NCBI GenBank assembly: GCA_016648135.1
Contig: JADDOH010024887.1
Coordinates: 1-64,000 of the forward strand
Length of the DNA stretch: 64,000 nucleotides
From: Agrypnia vestita
Lineage: Eukaryota; Arthropoda; Insecta; Trichoptera; Phryganeidae
Direction: 5' to 3'
Shown here: piece after piece, positions 57,757-64,000 of the stretch
Layout: every line of letters starts with the position of its first letter
How positions within the stretch are numbered: position 1 is the stretch's first letter
The notes under the pieces: model-generated
Told to the model about the DNA's origin: nothing
Seen by the model: the letters and a program-made list of their open reading frames with translations, nothing else
Database searches by the model: none
Translations under genes and position numbers: made by a program

Positions 57757-59329
57757 ATACCAAATCTCGACAACTTTTTAAGTTTTTTTTTATCCACTTT
57801 TCCGATGAATACATACCTACATGAAGTAGATTCATAAATATTAATTGTATTCTGTGATCGGTTTGGATAATGTGGGGTTATGTTTTCATTCACAATTTTC
57901 ATTATAAAAATCTTTTAAAATACGACTTGATTGGTCGTGACTCGTGACGTATCTATTCGCGTAATTCGGTGTAGTGCCGCGGTGTTTATACTCCTGAGTA
58001 CCTACTATAAAATTGTGACGCGCGTAGGCGTGACTAGTGAAATGAAGTATTTTGGCGGGAATATAAAATTTGGAATTTCAAAATCTATTTTATACTCTTA
58101 AGGCGATCATCTCGTAAAGTGAGCAAATTTCACAATTTTTTCTCATATCTTTTCTTGCGTTTTTTATCCCATTTTTGTATGAAAAAGATATATCAGGTTC
58201 CTTATTTTTTAAAATACGAATATGTATCTTGTTAAAATTACACTAACAAAATTATTTGATCACTTAATAAATTACCAAACCTACGATGTTTTAAAAATGA
58301 AGAAAAATGTCGCAATTTGTGGGCCTTTTACGACTGAATGGCCTGGCCTCATGAGATGTGTTTTTTTTCAATAATATTACATAGTAAACAATTATTCTAA
58401 ACCTATTAAAATTATTGCAAAATCTGTCAGTTTGTTTATTAAAAATTTATATTTTATAAATCACGGTTTTTAAAAAATATTTTATTTTTTGAGTTTTTTT
58501 TTCAAGCCTTTTTACACGGTCTACGACTTTTTTTTACTTCAATAATCAAAAGAATAGATCTTATTATTAAAAAATAAAAACAAAAAAAATCTGAGAAAAA
58601 ATGAGACGGTCGCCTTAATATATATTTTTTTCTTAAACGTAATTTCTAGAAATTGAAATTTCCCTATTCCTGGACGAAGAGTATTTTTACTTTTTTATGA
58701 TTGTCATTATCATCTTCGGCCATTGTCGATTCACTGCTGGATGAAGGCTTCCCCTTGGCTCTGGTAATCTCTTCGTCCTCCGCTAATTTGTCACTCCAGA
58801 TTTTCTGATAATTTCAGCTATCTATCGGGACTGTTAACGACGTCCAAGTCATTTTTTCCCGTGCAGATTATTTGTTCATCGGTTGCCTCTACGTCTTGAA
58901 ATATGGTCCACCCATTGTCATTTACGCCTGTCAGCAGTGACAATGACTTCTTTTACCACCGCGGTTCATTCTTTAACACCCATGTTTATTTTTCTGTCTT
59001 TTACATTATTATATACTACAAAGTATCCGTAGCTAATAGCATAAACTTAGGGGAGTATTCTTCATTCAATTTTGAATAGAAAATATTATTTACCCTTGAA
59101 GTGAAATATCGCCAGTTACGGATATAAGCGACATCAAAGTTTGTATTTTTTTTTTTCAATATTACTGACTTGTCTTTTGTAAAGTGTTAGATTATCGCGA
59201 AAGTAATTTATGTCAATTCTTCGATCGAACGATCGATGTTAAAAATTCATTTGATTTGAAACAGACTTTTTTGGAAAGGTTTCAATCGTTTTATTTAACT
59301 TTTTATCAAAACGAATGATCAATACTCGA
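57757..59329. other. Arrestin intron 1, no gene
   Basis: AT-rich. A piece near 58715-58745 ('cattgtcgattcactgctgg' then 'atgaaggc') resembles a common insect LINE-derived repeat. Otherwise nothing was seen. Confidence 0.5.
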
Positions 59330-59556
59330 TATACATTACTTTCATGATAGTATAACGTTTTACAGAAAATAGTTACTTTAAAATGTTGGTCCAACATTTT
59401 ACGGAAAATAAGTCAGAAATATTGAAAACAAATTTAAATTTTGATCCCCTAACTGGTTGCTTTTTCATCCCAAGTGTAAAGAATATTTTCTATTCAAAGT
59501 TGAATGAAGAAGACTCCCCAGAAATTTTTGCTACTAGCTACAAGACACCTGTAAAT
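59330..59556. repeat. Foldback-MITE piece immediately upstream of an arrestin exon
   Basis: 'aaaataagtcagaaatattg' and 'gctactagctacaagacacc' match the family at 55340-55690 and 15760-15800. It ends about 20 bases before the acceptor of the next exon, so part of the polypyrimidine/branch-point region may come from the element. Confidence 0.6.
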
Positions 59557-59576
59557 GTATTTATTTTTTGTTTCAG

Positions 59577-59637
59577 ATAACCGTGTATTTGGGCAAAAGA
59601 GATTTTGTAGATCACATAACACACGTTGATCCAATAG
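59577..59637 (+). CDS. Beta-arrestin (kurtz-type), small exon
   Basis: Acceptor 'tttttgtttcag' and donor GTAAGT flank a 61-bp exon encoding ITVYLGKRDFVDHITHVDPI plus one base of the next codon. This is the strongly conserved first beta-strand region of the arrestin N-domain. It includes the adjacent basic residues (Lys-Arg) of the phosphate-sensing region described in arrestins. Phase 0 at its start fits the preceding exon; the single G left over is completed by AC at 60921 to give Asp. Confidence 0.97.
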
Positions 59638-59689
59638 GTAAGTCTTTCGAAATTTAACAAAAATATGTTGCCTCTACTAATATTAAAAC

Positions 59690-59930
59690 TTCAATCACTT
59701 GCCGACCAATTAAGTGATTTAGGTTATTTAGATAGTTTTGCATATTTCAATATAAAAGCAAGAAAGGTTCATTGAGTTGTAGAGATAGTAATAAAATTAG
59801 AAGAAAGGGGTTTACCTGACATGCAGCCAACTGATTTTGAGAAACTTTTGAGAAGAAGACCTGCTTATTCAATTGCGAAGTTTGCGAAGATGAAAGTAAA
59901 AATGTGAAAGTACGCAGACAAATAGAAGAA
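59690..59930 (+). pseudogene. Unrecognised degraded frame in arrestin intron 2
   Basis: A frame with one internal stop reads LKLQSLADQLSDLGYLDSFA, then (after the stop) LEERGLPDMQPTDFEKLLRR and PAYSIAKFAKMK. The composition is protein-like and the stretch is long for AT-rich DNA, but I do not recognise it. It may be a transposon or processed-gene fragment. Confidence 0.35.
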
Positions 59931-60360
59931 GGTTAGTTTTGATCCTCATTAATATTACTGAGTGTCTAAGTAAGGTACCGGCTTCAATCGATCGATCCAC
60001 AAACAGACCGCAGCCTATTTTTAAACGAATTTTGAAGATAGTTGCCCCTGTGTTAAAATACAGAAAGATCTTAGAAGCAAAATGAAATTATCAATCACTT
60101 CTACCGTAAAAAATAAATGTTTGAATTTTATTATGTTTAAATCTGTTTCGCCAACCGCAGTTTTTTTAATCGCGGTATTTTTTAAGAATGTTACCTCCAC
60201 TGTGGGCAAAGGCAACGTGTATAAATAAATTTTATTTCACTTGGAAGAAAAAATTCATACCAATTGTTTTTCTTCGCTTTTAGGATGTTACATTATATCA
60301 AAAAGTGTATTTTATACATATATTAATTTTCGAGCCTTTTACCTAAATTTGCTTTAAAGG

Positions 60361-60475
60361 TACGTTTAGTTTACACAATTGCATACGTTTAGCTTACACA
60401 GTTGCGTACGTTTAGCTTACACAATTGCGTACGTTTAGCTTACACAATTGCATACGCTTAGCACACATAATTGCT
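60361..60475. repeat. 23-bp minisatellite, five units
   Basis: Units of the form 'tacgtttagcttacacaatt' plus 'gcg' start every 23 bases from 60361. The outer two units are more diverged. Confidence 0.95.
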
Positions 60476-60488
60476 TAAAACTTTTGAC

Positions 60489-60602
60489 ATGCTCGTTAGT
60501 CTCGTGGTTAAGATCTAGTGACCTAGTGATCCAGTGGTCAGGGTTCTAGCCTCATTCCAGGAGACCAGGAAGTTAGTCCTCTTTTCATAACACAAGCGTC
60601 AA
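60489..60602 (+). mobile_element. tRNA-derived SINE, family 1, 3'-truncated
   Basis: A-box 'gttagtctcgtggttaag', degenerate B-box 'gggttctagcctc', then 'aagttagtcctcttttcata' and 'acacaagcgt', where similarity stops. It lies in arrestin intron 2 in the sense orientation. Confidence 0.82.
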
Positions 60603-60644
60603 TATATTTTTTAAATTAATTCCTTTTTATATTTATTTTCTGTC

Positions 60645-60720
60645 AGAACTTCAAAATTGACAAAAGTGTAAGATGTTATATAATTGCAGTAAAGACACGA
60701 TTGTTATGCGTAATTACTTT
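60645..60720. repeat. Arm of inverted-repeat family F2
   Basis: 'cttcaaaattgacaaaagtg' then 'taagatgttatataattgc' matches the arms at 36605 and 48545. Confidence 0.55.
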
Positions 60721-60920
60721 CCCTTAATTTCTTACCTTCCTGTTTCCCCGCGGGGGTAGGCGGAGGAGATACAGCGCCATATGCTTCTGTCCTGACTTAG
60801 CAAAGACGCGAACCATTTCGTTTCCTGTGATTTTTCACGGGTGTACTCTAGTAGTAAAAATATTGACGCGAAATTATTACATACTGATGTTTAAATCGCA
60901 TCGCTCTCCCCGAATTGCAG

Positions 60921-61335
60921 ACGGCGTGGTCCTGATAGACCCCGAGTACGTGAAGGACCGCAAGGTGTTCGGGCACGTTCTGGCGGCGTTCCGCTACGGG
61001 CGCGAGGACCTGGACGTGCTGGGGCTGACCTTCCGCAAGGACCTGTACCTGGCGGCCGAGCAGATCTTCCCCACGGCGGCCGGCGCGGGCGCGGGGGCCC
61101 CGGGCATCGGAGCCGGCGCGGCGGGCGGCGCGCGGCGCCCGCTCACGCGGCTGCAGGAGCGCCTGGTGCGCAAGCTGGGCCCCTGCGCCTTCCCCTTCTA
61201 CTTCGAGCTGCCGCCGCACTGCCCGGCCTCCGTCACGCTGCAGCCCGCGCCCGGCGACACGGGCAAGCCGTGCGGGGTGGACTACGAGCTCAAGGCCTTC
61301 GTCGCCGAGTCGCAGGACGACAAGCCGCACAAGAG
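60921..61335 (+). CDS. Beta-arrestin (kurtz-type), large N-domain exon
   Basis: Acceptor 'ccccgaattgcag', donor GTGATC after AAGAG. The first codon is completed from the previous exon (Asp). It encodes [20 protein letters not shown], then [20 protein letters not shown] (the receptor-engaging finger-loop region), QIFP, then [51 protein letters not shown] and DDKPHKR. The series is diagnostic of beta-arrestins. Unusual: about 22 Ala/Gly-rich residues between QIFP and PLTRLQERL, where other insect kurtz proteins are shorter as far as I know. It ends with two bases of an Arg codon. The exon is strongly GC-rich; the 160-codon antisense frame is a shadow. Confidence 0.98.
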
Positions 61336-61720
61336 GTGATCTTTCTTCGATTCCTGTACATCAGTCACCTAATCAGACGGAGCCTTTGCCAATGGAGAAG
61401 TTTCATGATGTTGATAATACTAGAGGAAAGTTCCAAATATGGAAAACCATTTTGTGACATGTAAAAATGATATCATAACTCAAAAACTTTTATCCGTAAT
61501 TATAATCAGTCATACATTTGCACTTAATTTAATAACACTCTTGTGTTGCATATGAGGCATTCCACCGTCACGGGTGGGACATTTTTCTAGTAAATTTTCA
61601 TAGATATGTTAGAATTTCACAACATATATGCAATTTGTAATTTTTTTTTTTGATGAAAGCGACGTATTCTATCTTCAGAATGTTAGTTAGCTTAATAAAA
61701 ACCACCACCAGATTTAAGGT

Positions 61721-61757
61721 CTACCGGTTTCGAGACGTATCTGTCTCTTCGTTAGGA
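61721..61757 (-). ncRNA. Hammerhead-like motif H6 (Penelope 3' end)
   Basis: Minus strand: CTAACGA (one core G to A), A, perfect stem GAGAC/GTCTC with loop agatac, GAAACCGGTA. The three bases before the core (gtc) and after the predicted cleavage site (gac) can pair as stem I. It sits downstream of the Penelope frame on the same strand. Confidence 0.45.
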
Positions 61758-62197
61758 CTAACACTACAGTACTGTGTTCACAACACTACACCACAACCAT
61801 AATATTGTTAAACTTTCACCAATATTTATCACATGCGTGTTAATCTTGTCAGAGACAAGCATGCACTAACTTGCCTACAGAACAATCAGGAATCTACGAG
61901 GAAGAGAGACTGAGAGGGGATGGGGTCTAAAGTGGGTGTTACTAAATCTTTTGTGAAAGTTAAATTTAATTACTCGCAATTTCGCTGTATGGAAAATTGA
62001 TATGGTTATTTATTAGAGGTGCTTTATTATTCACCGCTTCCCTAATGTAAAAAATTCCTAACTTATTTAATTTTAAACCGTTATTATTGGCATTTAATAT
62101 TTTCACCCCTGTTTTTGAGTCAAATTTATGATTATTATGTGAGGTGGTTTGCAAATTCGGAAAAATTGTTATTATTAAGACACGTGTAGTGTTGGCC

Positions 62198-62231
62198 CTG
62201 ACGAAGCAATGGGTACGTCTCGAAACCGGTA
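62198..62231 (+). ncRNA. Hammerhead-like motif H7 (inverted end copy)
   Basis: Plus strand: intact core CTGACGA, then a decayed stem II, then GAAACCGGTA. It is the inverted counterpart of H6; between the two, each retains what the other has lost (core versus stem). Confidence 0.4.
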
Positions 62232-62924
62232 GTCCTTAAATCTGGTAGTGGTTTTTACTAAGTTAACTAACACTGTTATAATGTCTAATCACAAAGTTAA
62301 TGCTTTAAATATTAATAATATTATTCTATCTTCAATAAATAATTGAGCAACAGAACATAAGCCCTATTTTATTTTGTTTGGAGATAATACTGATGCATTC
62401 TTCTGTCGGGTGGGACAAAAAAAGACATCCATTTAGTTATAAGAAATGTTTGTCATAAGCATTTTGTTTATGTTCTATTGCTCAATTATTGATTGAAGAT
62501 AGAATAAGTTGCATTCTTCAAGAAGAAATATTATAAATTGCATATATGTTGTAAAATTTTAACATATTTTGACAATTTACTAGAAAATGTCCCACCTGTT
62601 GTGATGAAATTCCTTATATATTAAAACACAAATGTTTTCTCAAAATTGAAATTCTTTAGTTTCAACTAGATATTGTATTATTATCAAATATAAACAATAA
62701 TCCTAATGATCTGTGTAGTTATAATAAGTAATTAATTTTACTACTGCTATTTATTATAATAAATTATATTTATATCAGATTTATTTGATCAAATGTTATT
62801 AATTGTTTTTTTTATAATAAGTAATGGAATTGATGTAAAAAAGTTATAAAATGTCTTTAAAGCACCCAGAAGTATTACATTAAACATTACCTTTGTATTA
62901 ATTTCTTGGTACACAGTTCCCCAA

Positions 62925-63085
62925 ATTTTAAAAGTCTAAAATGAAGCTATTTATATGGGAAAGTACGTACGGAAGTCTTTTTTGGGTGTCTACTAACTTA
63001 TCTAGTCACTTTACATGATGTAAAGTTCACTGATTCATTTATAAATTTATCTTAATTAATGATCCAAATCTAGATTCTGTGTTCT
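62925..63085. mobile_element. Foldback MITE family F1, partial, in arrestin intron 3
   Basis: 'aaaatgaagctatttatatg', 'ggaaagtacgtacggaagtc', 'cactttacatgatgtaaagt' and 'ataaatttatcttaattaat' match the family copies at 34200 and 42615. Confidence 0.65.
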
Positions 63086-63183
63086 TAAAAATTTCAACGT
63101 ACACTAAAAATATTTTAGAAAGTATCTTTTGTTTCTCTTTCACTTTTTTTGCTTCTTATAAAATGAAGCAATGATTATTCCAG

Positions 63184-63319
63184 AAATTCAGTCCGCCTGG
63201 CCATCCGCAAGATTATGTACGCCCCCAGCAAGCAGGGGGAGCAGCCGTCGGTGGAGGTGTCCAAGGAGTTCATGATGAGCCCCAACAAACTGTATCTCGA
63301 GGCATCACTCGATAAAGAG
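63184..63319 (+). CDS. Beta-arrestin (kurtz-type), N-domain exon, last in the window
   Basis: Acceptor 'gattattccag', donor GTCAGT. The first base completes Arg from the previous exon, giving KPHKR then NSVRLAIRKIMYAP, SKQGEQPSVEVSKEFMMSP and NKLYLEASLDKE. This is the region joining the arrestin N-domain to the hinge; the Arg/Lys-rich NSVRLAIRK stretch is typical. It ends in phase 0. The next part of the protein should begin with an LYYHGE-like segment, which is not found before base 64000, so the gene continues beyond the window. Confidence 0.98.
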
Positions 63320-64000
63320 GTCAGTATTTTTATTCACTCGTTATTACAATGAAAAAATATATCACTGCACTGGCAGTCAAATATTGTTCAATAACGTTGC
63401 ATGTCTGTTTGAGATAAAAAAGACAATCGTGTACTTATTTACAAATGAATGAATCCTACAATGTAGCATACAGATTTTTTAATCTGATAAACAATTTGTC
63501 AAAAAAAATCATTTAAAAAAAAATTTAGGAATATTTCATCATTCTTCTAATTGATTTCAATTTTACAAAAAACTTTTTTTTACAAATAGGACATGCTACA
63601 TTGTAGATATTTCATTTCTAAATAAGTACATGATCTTCGTTTCTGTCTCGAACAAACAAGCCGGCGAAAGTTGCATGTCAGTTACGGAACAGTTCTAAGG
63701 AAACAGATACAATTATAAAATATATAAATAATTTATCACTTTTTAAAAAATCATAGAATTTCTACATAAGTTTTATCCCCCAGGGTGGTGTAACCCCTTA
63801 AAGGGTTCAAAAACCTGATATAACCGCGTTAATTTGTGCCGCTCCGAGATCGCTTTATTCTAGGAATTCCGTCCTTAAGTTGACCTTTTTTTTTTGGGCC
63901 GGCAAAACAGATGCGAGCGAAAGACGCATTCCTGTTTGGCGGCGTTAAAAAAATTATATTATTGCCCTAGAATAAGATTATTATTTTAGAGTAAGATAAT
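63320..64000. other. Arrestin intron 4 (partial), no gene
   Basis: AT-rich. No further arrestin exon found. A GC-richer bit lies at about 63890-63950, unrecognised. Confidence 0.7.

Larger units (their letters stand above)
61681..62272 (-). pseudogene. Penelope-like element, C-terminal fragment between inverted ends
   Basis: On the minus strand, NNFSEFANHLT is followed, after a frameshift and two stops, by HNNHKFDSKTGVKILNANNN and then LKLNKLGIFYI...NNKAPLINNHINF, ending at about 61966. It corresponds position by position to the end of the Penelope endonuclease piece at 55 kb (SEF..HL...H.f). A C-rich 3' region follows. The outermost 87 bp (61681-61767 and 62187-62272) are inverted copies, each with a hammerhead-like motif (H6 minus, H7 plus). 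Inverted ends are a known oddity of Penelope insertions. Confidence 0.8.
61573..62596. repeat. Large inverted repeat in arrestin intron 3
   Basis: The left arm 61573-61650 ('ggtgggacatttttctagta' onward, with 'acaacatatatgcaattt') is mirrored at 62520-62596. A second, inner pair, 62326-62373 and 62462-62508, shares 'tattctatcttcaat' and 'ttgagcaa(c/t)agaacataa'. The two pairs bracket a Penelope-like fragment. Confidence 0.85.

Noticed and set aside
57085..57824. Set of ORFs on both strands inside the intron 1 element
   Set aside because: They overlap in conflicting frames in CpG-rich transposon DNA; no transposase motif found.
60848..61330. 160-codon antisense ORF
   Set aside because: It is the shadow of the GC-rich arrestin exon on the other strand; the sense frame is diagnostic.

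Overview
This is a window of animal nuclear DNA, almost certainly from an insect. It is AT-rich, has long introns, and is crowded with degenerate mobile elements: mariner/Tc1, hAT-like and foldback MITEs, Helitrons, tRNA-derived SINEs, non-LTR and Penelope-like retroelements, and LTR-like pieces. I see no bacterial gene organisation and no virus-like gene. The order is not certain; a lepidopteran or another insect with GC-rich exons in AT-rich DNA would fit.

The only host gene I can support is on the + strand at the right end: four exons of a beta-arrestin of the kurtz type (56815-56961, 59577-59637, 60921-61335, 63184-63319). The splice phases agree across all three introns and the joined product is 253 codons of the arrestin N-domain. 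The gene runs off the window; its C-domain exons lie beyond base 64000. The exons are strikingly GC-rich, and exon 3 carries an Ala/Gly-rich insertion.

Bases 1-56800 upstream are intergenic DNA or a very long 5' intron. Landmarks from left to right: G-tract and GAAGT repeats (2.7-3.6 kb); two related MITEs with hAT-like structure (4.9 and 8.7 kb); a non-LTR fragment (12.9 kb); two near-identical but differently broken mariners (14.4 and 16.7 kb), the first nested in a foldback element and the second inside a tandem duplication; a Helitron holding a nested hAT-like element (22.2-23.6 kb); a perfect 72-bp tandem array (23.7 kb); two non-LTR 3' fragments (25.2 and 26.5 kb); a SINE split by a Helitron (29.3-29.7 kb); LTR-like copies at 21.1, 35.4 and 46.7 kb; a Tc1 fossil (51.6 kb); a Penelope-like fragment (54.8-55.2 kb); and an internally deleted mariner (56.2-56.7 kb). 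The arrestin introns hold further elements, including a second Penelope-like fragment inside a large inverted repeat (61.6-62.6 kb).

The most interesting signal is a set of about eight short motifs with a hammerhead-ribozyme-like layout (CTGANGA, a variable but usually self-pairing stem, then GAAAC with a short palindrome). Two sit at the 3' ends of the Penelope-like fragments. Penelope-like elements are known to carry hammerhead ribozymes, so this is probably a lineage-specific form of a known system rather than a new one. GC-rich islands at 9.2, 33.2, 39.6 and 42.0 kb are candidate promoters or conserved regulatory elements.
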